Below, piece by piece: positions 34,461 through 44,350 of a stretch of DNA of 45,782 nucleotides (within the stretch, counting starts at the first letter, position 1; each line of letters opens with the position of its first letter). This stretch comes from Hyphomicrobiales bacterium. Lineage in GTDB: Bacteria; Pseudomonadota; Alphaproteobacteria; Rhizobiales; Xanthobacteraceae. Position numbers and translations under genes: made by a program. The notes under the pieces were generated by a model. That model had not been told where the DNA came from, ran no database searches, and worked only from the letters and a program-made list of their open reading frames with translations. The stretch is taken from NCBI GenBank assembly GCA_017305715.1, contig JAFKKG010000045.1:1-45782 (forward strand), read 5' to 3'.

Positions 34461-34489
34461 AACAGCCCCGGGATTACGCCGGGGCTGTT
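34461..34489 (+). terminator. Rho-independent terminator
   Basis: Perfect 11-bp arms AACAGCCCCGG and CCGGGGCTGTT with a 7-base loop, followed by a short T-rich tail (tttcgcttt). It separates the small secreted protein gene from the GG-leader peptide gene, which therefore needs its own promoter. Confidence 0.88.
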
Positions 34490-34592
34490 TCGCTTTGCGT
34501 GAGATCGGTCACGGCAGCGGTCCGGCCGGTCGTATACCCCTCCGATCATCGATAGCGGGAATGATCTCGCATCTGATTCACCGGAGATCCAA

Positions 34593-34766
34593 ATGACCAA
34601 GTTCGAAACTTCCGAAGTGCTCGACGACGCGGCGCTGGAAATCGTAGCTGGCGGCATGATCAAGTGCCCCGGGCCGATCATCCCCACCGGAACCGGTCCG
34701 ACCTTCCCGACCAATCCGTTTCCGTTCCCGATTCCGTTTATTCCGCTTGGTCCGTTCCGCTGGTAA
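34593..34766 (+). CDS. Double-glycine-leader, proline-rich microprotein (candidate exported peptide)
   Basis: A 57-codon gene with ribosome site ggag (34583-34586) six bases before the ATG and its own terminator at 34788-34811. Residues 1-21 match a GG leader: MTKFETSEVLDDAALEIVAG plus Gly21, with Leu at -12 and -7, Val at -4 and Gly-Gly at -2/-1, the pattern cut by C39 peptidases of bacteriocin exporters. The 36-residue core (22-57) starts MIKCPGP, has 11 prolines and 5 phenylalanines, one cysteine, a PFPFPIPFIP stretch and ends GPFRW; net charge is about +2. No C39-peptidase exporter or modification enzyme is visible nearby. It could be a bacteriocin-like or signalling peptide; family and function are unknown to me. 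Confidence 0.75.
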   Translation: MTKFETSEVLDDAALEIVAGGMIKCPGPIIPTGTGPTFPTNPFPFPIPFIPLGPFRW

Positions 34767-34787
34767 TTGCGACATCAGACCGGCAAG

Positions 34788-34811
34788 AGGCCGCCCCGGT
34801 CGGGGTGGCCT
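34788..34811 (+). terminator. Rho-independent terminator of the microprotein gene
   Basis: 10-bp arms AGGCCGCCCC and GGGGTGGCCT (one G-T pair) around the tetraloop GGTC, followed by gtttgccttt. It begins 22 bp behind the microprotein stop and ends 22 bp before the convergent rlmE stop. Confidence 0.8.
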
Positions 34812-34832
34812 GTTTGCCTTTCGAGGGATGGA

Positions 34833-35519
34833 CTACGCCTTCGGCTGCCCGCGAAAGCCCATTGCCAGCACGTAGCGTTCCGACGAATCCTGCCGGCTCG
34901 ATGCCGGCTTGACGTGTTTGACGGTGGCGAAATCGCGCTTCAACTGCGCCAGCAATTCGCCTTCGGCGCCGCTCTGAAACACCTTGGCGACGAAGGTGCC
35001 GCCGGGATTGAGCACCTCGGTGGCGAACGCCGCCGCGGTTTCGACCAGCCCGATGATGCGCAGCTGATCGGTCTTGCGATGGCCGGTGGTGTTGGCGGCC
35101 ATGTCTGAGAGCACGACGTCAGCGCGGCCGCCCATCATCGCCAGCAGTTTTTCCGGTGCGTCATCGCTCAGGAAATCGAGCTGCGCGAAGCTGACGCCGG
35201 GGACTTCCGGCATCTCCAAAAGGTCGATTGCGACCACCTTGCCCTTGCCGTTGGCGGCGCCGACGCGCTTGGCCGCGACCTGGCTCCAGCCGCCGGGGGC
35301 GGCGCCGAGATCGACCACCGAGATGCCCGATTTGAGGAAGCGGTGCTTGTCGTCGATCTCGATCAATTTATAGGCCGCGCGCGAGCGCCATCCGTCCTTC
35401 TTGGCCTGCGCCACATAGGGATCGTTGAGTTGCCGTTCCAGCCAGAGTTTTGATGACAGCTTGCGCTTGCCACCGGACTTGACCGTGACGTGCAAACGGC
35501 CGGTGGTATCTTTTGCCAT
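34833..35519 (-). CDS. rlmE: 23S rRNA (uridine-2552 2'-O) methyltransferase
   Basis: A 228-residue FtsJ-type enzyme that methylates U2552 in the ribosomal A-loop during late 50S assembly. The SAM loop is [16 protein letters not shown]. The K-D-K-E catalytic tetrad is visible: Lys in [11 protein letters not shown], Asp in [11 protein letters not shown], Lys in TFVAKVFQ and Glu in [12 protein letters not shown] basic N-terminal extension of about 45 residues precedes the domain. Start ATG 35519. It lies 52 bp behind the Ppx/GppA gene in the same direction and probably shares its transcript, a common pairing in Rhizobiales. Confidence 0.95.
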   Translation of the reverse strand: MAKDTTGRLHVTVKSGGKRKLSSKLWLERQLNDPYVAQAKKDGWRSRAAYKLIEIDDKHRFLKSGISVVDLGAAPGGWSQVAAKRVGAANGKGKVVAIDLLEMPEVPGVSFAQLDFLSDDAPEKLLAMMGGRADVVLSDMAANTTGHRKTDQLRIIGLVETAAAFATEVLNPGGTFVAKVFQSGAEGELLAQLKRDFATVKHVKPASSRQDSSERYVLAMGFRGQPKA

Positions 35520-35570
35520 GTCGATATTTGCCTCAGGGGGTCGATGCGGTCTACCACACCCTGCCGCGCC

Positions 35571-36617
35571 TTAGCACGAGCGAAGCGCGCCGTCCTCCCG
35601 CATCATTTCGACCAGCATGCCCTCGCGCAGGCCGCGGTCGGCCACCCGCAGCCGCGGCAGCGGGAAGGCGTCGCGGATCGCATCGAGGATGGCGCAGCCG
35701 GCCAGCACCAGATCGGCGCGCTCGACGCTGATGCAGTTGTTGTTGGCGCGCTCCTGATAACTCATCCCAAGCAGCCGCTGGATTACCGTCGTCACTTCCG
35801 AATTGCTCATCCAGATGCCGTCGATGCGGCGGCGGTCGTAGCGCGACAAATTGAGAAACACGCCGGCGAGCGTGGTCACGGTGCCGGACGTTCCGAGCAG
35901 ATGCATGTCGCGCAGGTCCACGCCGTGTTCGGCCGCGAAGGGTGCGACATGTTGCGCGACTTCCGCGACCATTCGCGCATAGGATTCCGCGGTGACGTCC
36001 TTGCCGCCGAAATGCTCGGCGATGGTGACGACGCCGAGCGGGATCGACATCCAGGCCTTGATCCGCGGCACCGCGTTCTCTTCGGTCGGATCGCGCTCGA
36101 TCCGGACCAGTTCGGTCGATCCACCGCCGATGTCGAACAGGATGGCGCCGCGCCCTTTGGGGTCGAGCAGCGGCGAACAGCCGATCACCGCCAGCGTCGC
36201 CTCGGTCTCGCGGTCGATCACCTCGAGCCGGATGCCGGTGTCTCTGGCAACCCGCTCCCTGAAACTCTCGGCATTATCGGCCGCGCGGCAGGCCTCGGTC
36301 GCGATCAGCCGCAGTCGACGCGCCTTGCGGTAGCGAATCTTGTCGCTGCAGATGCTCAAGGCCGCGATCGCACGGTCGATCGCGGCTTCGCTGATGGAAC
36401 CGGTTGCGGAGATGCCCTCGCCCAGCCGGATGATCCGCGAAAACGAATCGACCACGCGGAAGCCGTCGCCGGAGGGACAGGCGATCAGGAGGCGGCAATT
36501 ATTGGTGCCAAGGTCGAGCGCCGCGTAGACGCTCCCCTCGACAGGCGCCGCAGCCGACCCTGACGGGCTTGCGCGGGCCGGAAGCCCGTCGCGAAGCCGC
36601 GTATCCTCATTCATCAA
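35571..36617 (-). CDS. Ppx/GppA phosphatase family protein
   Basis: A 348-residue exopolyphosphatase / guanosine pentaphosphatase of the ASKHA fold. Phosphate-1 loop: YAALDLGTNNCRLLIA near 32-47; phosphate-2 loop: AILFDIGGGSTELVR; further conserved LGTSGTVTTLAG. It is of the short type without the C-terminal HD domain. Such proteins hydrolyse polyphosphate or pppGpp, and the two activities cannot be told apart here. ATG 36617 is used. It is upstream of rlmE and divergent from the molybdenum hydroxylase gene. Confidence 0.93.
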   Translation of the reverse strand: MMNEDTRLRDGLPARASPSGSAAAPVEGSVYAALDLGTNNCRLLIACPSGDGFRVVDSFSRIIRLGEGISATGSISEAAIDRAIAALSICSDKIRYRKARRLRLIATEACRAADNAESFRERVARDTGIRLEVIDRETEATLAVIGCSPLLDPKGRGAILFDIGGGSTELVRIERDPTEENAVPRIKAWMSIPLGVVTIAEHFGGKDVTAESYARMVAEVAQHVAPFAAEHGVDLRDMHLLGTSGTVTTLAGVFLNLSRYDRRRIDGIWMSNSEVTTVIQRLLGMSYQERANNNCISVERADLVLAGCAILDAIRDAFPLPRLRVADRGLREGMLVEMMREDGALRSC

Positions 36618-36810
36618 AACTGTCTTTCCACGGCTTATGCTGCCGCCGATTAATGAGCCTTCACGGAAACTTTAGCAGCGCCAAGGGCCTACGCAACATC
36701 CCATCACAATGGGACCATGCCCAAACAGCCGTTGTCGCTGAGGGTGCGGTGCGTTATCTGGTCTCGAACCCGCAAAAGGCGCGGAAATCCAGGCATTTCA
36801 GGTATTTTCG

Positions 36811-39183
36811 ATGCAAGATCATACGTCTCCGTCGTCATTGGAAAACGCTATCGCAGTGCAAAAATACGGCGTCGGGCAGCCCGTGCGCCGCAAGGAAGAC
36901 GACACGCTGGTTCGCGGCAAGGGCAAATACACCGACGATTTCAGCCTCCCCGGCCAGGCCTATGCCTGGATCGTGCGTTCCAGCCACGCCCACGGCATCA
37001 TCCGTGGGATCGATACCAAGGCCGCCAGTTCCATGCCAGGCGTGCTCGGGGTGTGGACCGGCAAAGACCTCGTGGCTGCCGGTTACAACCCCTTCACCTG
37101 CGGCCTGCCGCTGAAGAGCCGCGACGGCTCGCCGCTGCTGCAGACCAACCGCATGGCATTGGCGACCGACAAGGTCCGCTTCGTCGGCGATCCCTTCGCG
37201 TTCGTGGTCGCCGAAACGCTTGCGCAGGCACGCGACGCGGGCGAAGCGGTCGAACTCGATATCGAACCGCTGCCCGCGGTGACCAACGCGGAGGAAGCGG
37301 CAAAACCCGGCGCGCCGCAGCTCTACGATCACATCCCCAACAACGTCGCGCTGGACTATCACTATGGCGACGCCGCGAAGATCGATGCGGCGTTCGCGGG
37401 CGCTGCGCACGTCACAAAGCTCGATATCGTCAATACCCGGGTCGCCGTGGTGTCGATGGAGCCGCGCGTGGCGCTGGCGTCCTACGACAAGGCCAGCGAG
37501 CGCTTCACGATCCAGGTGCCGACCCAGGGCGTCTCCGGCAACAAGGTGACGTTCGCAAAAATCCTGAACGTGCCGAACGACAAGGTGCGCATCCTGACCG
37601 CCAATGTCGGCGGCTCGTTCGGCATGAAGAACATGAACTATCCGGAATATACCTGCATCGCGCATGCGTCGAAGCTGCTCGGCCGTCCGGTGAAGTGGAC
37701 CGACGAGCGCTCGACCAGTTTTCTGTCCGACAGCCATGGCCGCGCGCAGATCATGCATTGCGAACTGGCGCTCGATGCCGAGGGTAAATTCCTCGCGGTG
37801 CGCCTCAAGGGTTACGGCAATCTCGGCGCCTACATCACCGGCGTGGCACCGGGTCCGCTCTCGCTCAACACCGGCAAGAACCTGGCGAGCGTCTACCGCA
37901 CACCGCTGCTTGGCGTCGACATCAAGACGGTTTTGACCAACACCACGTTGATGGGCGCCTATCGCGGCGCCGGCCGGCCCGAGGCCAATTACTACATGGA
38001 GCGGCTGATCGACCGCGCCGCCGATGAAATGGGCATCAACCGGCTCACGCTGCGCAAGCGCAACTTCATCAAGCCGGCGCAACTGCCCTTCCCGGCCGCG
38101 TCCGGCGTCACCTATGACAGCGGCGATTTCCAGGGCGTGTTCGCCAAGGCGCTGGAACTATCCGACCATGCCAATTTTGAGAAGCGCAAGAAGCTGAGCA
38201 GGAAGCATGGCAAATTGCGCGGCATCGCGGTCGGTTCCTATCTCGAAGTCACGGCACCGCCGAGCGGCGAACTCGGCAAGATCAATTTCGAGCCGGATGG
38301 ATCGGTGAAGCTCACGACAGGTACGCTCGACTACGGCCAAGGCCACGCTACGCCATTCGCGCAGGTGCTGTCCACGCAGCTCGGCGTGCCCTTTGAGAAG
38401 ATCACGCTCGAACAGGGCGACAGCGATCTGGTGCGCTTCGGCAACGGCACCGGCGGCTCGCGCTCGATCACGGCAACCGGCCAGGCAATCGTCGAGGCTT
38501 CGGCGCTGGTGGTCGCCAAGGGCAAGCAGGCGGCTGCCTTCCTGATGGAGGCTTCCGAAGGCGATATCGAATTCGCCAATGGCCGTTTCACCATCGCCGG
38601 CACCGACCGCTCGATCGGCATCATGGAACTGGCGCAGCGGTTGCGCGACGGTAACGTGCCGGAGGGCGTGCCGTCGTCCCTCGACGTCGATCATGCCAGC
38701 AAGGAAACGGCATCGACCTTCCCGAACGGTTGCCATGTCGCCGAAGTCGAAATCGATCCTGACACCGGCGTGACGCAGATCGTGCGCTATACCGGGATCT
38801 CTGACTTCGGCACCATCGTCAATCCGATGATCGTCGACGGCCAGCTGCATGGCGGCGTCGTCCAGGGCATCGGCCAGGCGCTGATGGAGGAAGTCAGCTA
38901 CGACGAAAGCGGCCAGCCGATCACCGGCTCGTTCATGGATTATGCGATGCCGCGCGCCGGCGACGTTCCGTTGATGGCCACCGGCAACCACCCCTCGCCC
39001 GCCAAATCCAATCCGCTGGGAACCAAGGGCTGCGGCGAAGCCGGCTGCGCCGGCAGCCTTGCCTGCATCGTCAATGCGGTGATCGACGCACTGTCGGAGT
39101 ACGGGGTCACGGCGATCGACATGCCGCTGACGCCGGAGCGGGTGTGGCGCGCGATAAGGGATGCGAAGGCGAAGGCGGCGTAG
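36811..39183 (+). CDS. Xanthine dehydrogenase-family molybdopterin-binding large subunit
   Basis: A 790-residue molybdenum hydroxylase large subunit (CoxL/CutL-like). It starts with VGQPVRRKEDDTLVRGKGKYTDDFSLPGQAY, followed by the hammerhead domain and cofactor-binding segments (GGSFGMKN, GTGGSRSITATGQ, GCGEAGCAGSL). The loop that carries the active-site cysteine in true CO dehydrogenase (AYRCSFR) reads AYRGAGRPEA here, so CO oxidation is excluded and oxidation of an aldehyde or heterocycle is likely. The partner FAD and 2Fe-2S subunits are not in the window, so it must pair with subunits encoded elsewhere. ATG 36811 matches the conserved start. Confidence 0.93.
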   Translation: MQDHTSPSSLENAIAVQKYGVGQPVRRKEDDTLVRGKGKYTDDFSLPGQAYAWIVRSSHAHGIIRGIDTKAASSMPGVLGVWTGKDLVAAGYNPFTCGLPLKSRDGSPLLQTNRMALATDKVRFVGDPFAFVVAETLAQARDAGEAVELDIEPLPAVTNAEEAAKPGAPQLYDHIPNNVALDYHYGDAAKIDAAFAGAAHVTKLDIVNTRVAVVSMEPRVALASYDKASERFTIQVPTQGVSGNKVTFAKILNVPNDKVRILTANVGGSFGMKNMNYPEYTCIAHASKLLGRPVKWTDERSTSFLSDSHGRAQIMHCELALDAEGKFLAVRLKGYGNLGAYITGVAPGPLSLNTGKNLASVYRTPLLGVDIKTVLTNTTLMGAYRGAGRPEANYYMERLIDRAADEMGINRLTLRKRNFIKPAQLPFPAASGVTYDSGDFQGVFAKALELSDHANFEKRKKLSRKHGKLRGIAVGSYLEVTAPPSGELGKINFEPDGSVKLTTGTLDYGQGHATPFAQVLSTQLGVPFEKITLEQGDSDLVRFGNGTGGSRSITATGQAIVEASALVVAKGKQAAAFLMEASEGDIEFANGRFTIAGTDRSIGIMELAQRLRDGNVPEGVPSSLDVDHASKETASTFPNGCHVAEVEIDPDTGVTQIVRYTGISDFGTIVNPMIVDGQLHGGVVQGIGQALMEEVSYDESGQPITGSFMDYAMPRAGDVPLMATGNHPSPAKSNPLGTKGCGEAGCAGSLACIVNAVIDALSEYGVTAIDMPLTPERVWRAIRDAKAKAA

Positions 39184-39188
39184 GTATC

Positions 39189-39336
39189 TCACTCCCTCGC
39201 CCCGCTCTTCGCGGGGAGAGGGTTGGGGTGAGGGGCTCTCTCCACCGTGGAAGTCAAGCGATAGACCTGTACCCCCTCACCCGGATCACATCTTCGATAT
39301 GATCCGACCTCTCCCCGCAAGCGGGGCGAGGTAAAC
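39189..39336. repeat. Long inverted repeat between convergent genes
   Basis: 148 bp. The left part (ccctcgccccgctcttcgcg, gggagagggttggggtgagg) pairs with the right part (cccctcacccggatca, cctctccccgcaagcggggc). Inside each half are smaller hairpins, for example CCCCGC...GCGGGG and GATCACATCttcGATATGATC. This repeat type is frequent in Bradyrhizobium and may stop transcription in both directions. Confidence 0.85.
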
Positions 39337-39376
39337 AACCGCCACCGATTTTTTAGCCGCTCAAATCAAGCGCGCC

Positions 39377-39985
39377 TCACCCCAATTTCTTCAACGCCCG
39401 CTCCAGCAGCTCCAGCCGGTCCTGGCCCCAGAAAATTTCGCCTGAAGGCAGCACATAGCTCGGTGCACCGAACACGCCGGCCTTCAGCGCGTCCTGTGTG
39501 AACTGGTCATAGAGCGCATCGAGCTCTGCGTCCGATGGACCGTTCGCGCGGAGCGCCGCCGCGTCGAGGCCGGCGCGTTGCGCGGCCGAGGCCATGACCG
39601 ACGCTTCGGCAAACGATTCCTCGCGCTCCCAGATCGCGCGGCCCAGTTCCTGCGACAGTTTGTGGGCATCCTTGCCCTGCAGCTTGGCTGCGATCACGAG
39701 GCGTGTCGCCGCCGCATCATCGCTGGGAAAGAATTTCGGCTCGACATTGAGCGGAATGCCCCAGAATTCGCGCCAGCGCCTAAGCTCCATCATGCGATAC
39801 GCCTGCCGCTGCGGCGAGCGTTTTGGCAGCGGCAGCCCGCCGGTCTGCTCGAAAATGGGGCCGAACTTCGCGGGCTTGACGTTCACGGTCGCACCGTGGC
39901 GGCGCGCGATTTCGGCGAACGGTCCGCTACCGATATAGGTCCAGGGCGAGTTGAGCGACAGATAGTAGTCGATGGTAATGGCCAT
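39377..39985 (-). CDS. 2-hydroxychromene-2-carboxylate isomerase family (DsbA fold)
   Basis: A 202-residue thioredoxin-fold protein of the HCCA isomerase / kappa-class GST group. The first strand and glutathione-binding serine are in YYLSLNSPWTYIGSG, followed by the helical insertion, and the cis-Pro loop is GVFGAPSYVLPSGEIFWGQDRL. It lacks a CxxC motif. Such enzymes use glutathione to isomerise aromatic intermediates, but many homologues have unknown substrates. ATG 39985 is used. It lies 3 bp behind the hotdog-fold gene in the same direction, so the two form an operon. Confidence 0.9.
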   Translation of the reverse strand: MAITIDYYLSLNSPWTYIGSGPFAEIARRHGATVNVKPAKFGPIFEQTGGLPLPKRSPQRQAYRMMELRRWREFWGIPLNVEPKFFPSDDAAATRLVIAAKLQGKDAHKLSQELGRAIWEREESFAEASVMASAAQRAGLDAAALRANGPSDAELDALYDQFTQDALKAGVFGAPSYVLPSGEIFWGQDRLELLERALKKLG

Positions 39986-39987
39986 GA

Positions 39988-40782
39988 TTACGCCGCCGCC
40001 TGTCCGCGCGGTTGATAGATCGCGATGTGATGGCAGTGCGCGAGCGGCGTCCTGCCGTTGGCGACGACCAGCGCGTCGAGTTCGACGAACCGATGCCCTT
40101 TCTTGTCGTAATTGCCGATGACCTTGGCGCGCGCCGTCAGTTCATCGCCGACCCGGGCGGCGGACAACAACTGCATCCGGGTGCCGACATGGATCCATGG
40201 GCCCATGATGGCATTGTCGACCAGCACCTTGTTCATCACGCGCGGCAGCAGGCCGGGGTGGCCGAGCCCTTCCCGGGTGTAGATCGTTTCGGTTTCGCGA
40301 ATATCCGCCAGATATTCCTTGGCCGCATCCGCCGGCCAGCTGCGCGGGATCGCGCCCAGCCACTTGTTCAGCGCGTAGGACGTCGCATCCACCGGCTTGC
40401 GCTCGCCAACCGCCGCCACCTCGACAAAGTCGGAAAGCGAATAGGAAGGCGCTGACGCCGGCAGCGATGCGGTGCCGGTGGCGCAAAGGCCGCCCTGGCT
40501 CCTGACCTCGATCGCAAGCGTGCCGTTGCTCTCCTCGCCCGTGACATCGGTCAATTCGCCGTCATAGACCGGCTTGACGAAACGCGCCTCGATCAGCCCG
40601 CGCTCCAGAAACGCCCGGCCCCATTGGGCGACCGGCAGGTGCATCATGTACGCCATGACATCGACGCCCGGCACCAGGCCGCCGATGAATCCGTAGCGCT
40701 TGGCCACGGTGTCATCGTGCATCTTGTTCTCGGAATGCTTCGACGTGTTATAGGCTGAGACCCGATACGGCTCGACAGGCAT
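39988..40782 (-). CDS. Hotdog-fold (MaoC-like) domain protein
   Basis: A 264-residue protein that seems to contain two hotdog-like halves. The first has YNTSKHSENKMHDDTVAKRYGFIGGLVPGVDVMAYMMH, similar to the H-x(n)-D-x-x-A-x-x-x-G-x-x-x-x-x-V-P-G pattern of MaoC hydratases. The second covers GPWIHVGTRMQLLSAARVGDELTARAKVI and DALVVANGRTPLAHCHHIAIY. A thioester or acyl-CoA hydratase/thioesterase role is likely. ATG 40782 was chosen from conservation; the open frame extends 49 codons upstream. It is first in a two-gene operon with the HCCA-isomerase-like gene, which suggests a shared aromatic or acyl-CoA pathway. Confidence 0.8.
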   Translation of the reverse strand: MPVEPYRVSAYNTSKHSENKMHDDTVAKRYGFIGGLVPGVDVMAYMMHLPVAQWGRAFLERGLIEARFVKPVYDGELTDVTGEESNGTLAIEVRSQGGLCATGTASLPASAPSYSLSDFVEVAAVGERKPVDATSYALNKWLGAIPRSWPADAAKEYLADIRETETIYTREGLGHPGLLPRVMNKVLVDNAIMGPWIHVGTRMQLLSAARVGDELTARAKVIGNYDKKGHRFVELDALVVANGRTPLAHCHHIAIYQPRGQAAA

Positions 40783-40949
40783 GCCGGTTTCCTTTGTTTT
40801 CTTGTTCTTTCCGGGCGTTATCGTACGCAAAGAAAGTGCCGTGGCAAGCGTGTTCCCCGCCCTGTTTTCCTCGCCTTTTTCCGGCCCATGGAGTACCACG
40901 CGCGGACCAGAAGCCGCGTCCGAATCCAACCCCAGATAGCTGACTTGAA

Positions 40950-41444
40950 GTGCCTGACCTGAACCCTACCCGCATCTATGTCGACGCCGACGCCTGCCCG
41001 GTCAAGGACGAGATCTACAAGGTCGCGGCCCGGCATGGCCTGCCCGTCAGCGTGGTGGCGGGCAATTTCATCCGCGTGCCGCAGGATCCGTTGATCGAGC
41101 GCATCGCCGCCGGTGCCGGGATGGACGCCGCCGACGACTGGATCGCCGAGCGTGCCGGCAAGGGCGACATCGTCATCACCTCGGATATTCCTTTGGCGAG
41201 CCGCTGCGTGAAATCGGGCGCCGACGTGATCGCGCCGAACGGAAAACCGTTCACCGAACAATCGATCGGCATGACCTTGGCGGTGCGCAACCTGATGACG
41301 GATTTGCGTTCGTCCGGCGAAGTCACGGGCGGCCCGCGGTCGTTTGCGCCGCGCGACCGCTCGGCGTTCCTCTCGGCGCTCGACCAGACCATCCGGCGCA
41401 TCCAGCGTCAGCGGGCAACACAGCCCGCGCCGAACCAGAATTGA
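40950..41444 (+). CDS. YaiI/YqxD family (DUF188) protein
   Basis: A 164-residue protein of the DUF188 family, a PIN-like nuclease-related fold. Signature segments are [20 protein letters not shown] at the start, [15 protein letters not shown] with the second acidic residue, and [19 protein letters not shown]. The four aspartates fit a metal site, but no activity is established. The start is GTG 40950; the first conserved residues follow after about eight codons. Its stop TGA at 41442-41444 lies 8 bp before the ABC-F start codon, so the genes are probably co-transcribed. Confidence 0.92.
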   Translation: MPDLNPTRIYVDADACPVKDEIYKVAARHGLPVSVVAGNFIRVPQDPLIERIAAGAGMDAADDWIAERAGKGDIVITSDIPLASRCVKSGADVIAPNGKPFTEQSIGMTLAVRNLMTDLRSSGEVTGGPRSFAPRDRSAFLSALDQTIRRIQRQRATQPAPNQN

Positions 41445-41452
41445 GTCGAGCA

Positions 41453-43264
<1,812 letters not shown>

Positions 43265-43267
43265 CCC

Positions 43268-44350
43268 ATGACCACACCCCTCGCCGCCAAGATCGCCCGC
43301 GAATACGGCACGCCCGTCGCCGTGATCGACATGGACCGGGTCGAGCGCAACATTGCGCGGATCCAGGCGGCCTGCGATGCCGCCGGGGTCGCCAACCGGC
43401 CGCACATCAAGACCCACAAGAGCCCGTTGCTGGCGCAAATGCAAATCAAGGCAGGGGCCAGGGGCGTCACCTGCCAGAAGCTCGGCGAGGCCGAGGTGAT
43501 GGCGGATGCCGGGATCGACGACATCCTGATCAGCTACAATCTCATCGGCGAAGAGAAGATGGCGCGGCTCGGCGCGTTGCAGGGCAAGGCCAACATGACG
43601 GTCGCGTGCGATAATTCCGTGGTCGTCGCTGGCCTGCCGCAAGCAGCCGCCGCGTCTGGCCGCCCGCTTTCGGTGGTGGTGGAATGCGATACCGGTCGCA
43701 AGCGCGCAGGCGTCGAGACACCCGCCGAAGCCATCGCGTTGGCGCGCGAGATCGCGGCCTCCAAGGGATTGAAATTTTCCGGCTTCATGCTGTACCCGAC
43801 CGAGACCGGCTGGGCGGAAGCCCAGAAGTTTTTCGATGAAGCGCTGGCGGGCGTTCGGGCGCTCGGCCTCGACGCCACCATGGTCTCGACCGGCGGCTCG
43901 CCGAACATGAAGAATGTCGGCAAGCTCAAGGGCGCCACCGAGCACCGGCCCGGCACCTATATCTACAACGACCGCATGCAGGTCGCGGCCGGCGTCGCCG
44001 GCTGGGACGATTGCGCGCTGAACATCTATTCCACCGTGGTCAGCCGCGCAGGTCCCGATCGCGGCATCCTCGATGCCGGCTCCAAGACGCTGACGTCGGA
44101 TACCGGCGGCGGGCTGGATGGACACGGCCTGATCCTCGAACATCCCGAAGCCAAGATCGCGCGCTTTGCCGAGGAGCACGGCTTTCTCGACCTGACGCGC
44201 AGCAACACGAGGCCGAACGTCGGCGACGTCGTACGCATCGTGCCCAACCACGTCTGCGTCGTCGTCAACATGATGGACGAAGTGGTGATGGTGCGCGGCG
44301 AGGAAATTTTGGGAACGCTGCCGGTGGCGGCGCGGGGGAAGCTGCGCTAA
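43268..44350 (+). CDS. D-threonine aldolase / DSD1-like PLP enzyme
   Basis: A 360-residue PLP enzyme of the alanine racemase N-terminal fold. The PLP lysine should be Lys48 in RPHIKTHKSP, and the C-terminal metal-binding beta domain includes PNHVCVVVNMMDEV with the His and Cys ligands of D-threonine aldolase / D-serine dehydratase types. It begins TPVAVIDMDRVERNIARIQ. The reaction is cleavage of a D-beta-hydroxy amino acid to glycine plus aldehyde, or dehydration of D-serine; the actual substrate is not decided by sequence. Its end overlaps the convergent flavoprotein gene by 4 bp (44347-44350). Confidence 0.93.
   Translation: MTTPLAAKIAREYGTPVAVIDMDRVERNIARIQAACDAAGVANRPHIKTHKSPLLAQMQIKAGARGVTCQKLGEAEVMADAGIDDILISYNLIGEEKMARLGALQGKANMTVACDNSVVVAGLPQAAAASGRPLSVVVECDTGRKRAGVETPAEAIALAREIAASKGLKFSGFMLYPTETGWAEAQKFFDEALAGVRALGLDATMVSTGGSPNMKNVGKLKGATEHRPGTYIYNDRMQVAAGVAGWDDCALNIYSTVVSRAGPDRGILDAGSKTLTSDTGGGLDGHGLILEHPEAKIARFAEEHGFLDLTRSNTRPNVGDVVRIVPNHVCVVVNMMDEVVMVRGEEILGTLPVAARGKLR

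Noticed and set aside
34829-34855. Further copy of the 85-bp palindrome (ggactacgccttcggct)
   Set aside because: Only about 17 bases resemble the repeat and they encode the conserved end of rlmE, so chance similarity or an old fusion cannot be told apart.
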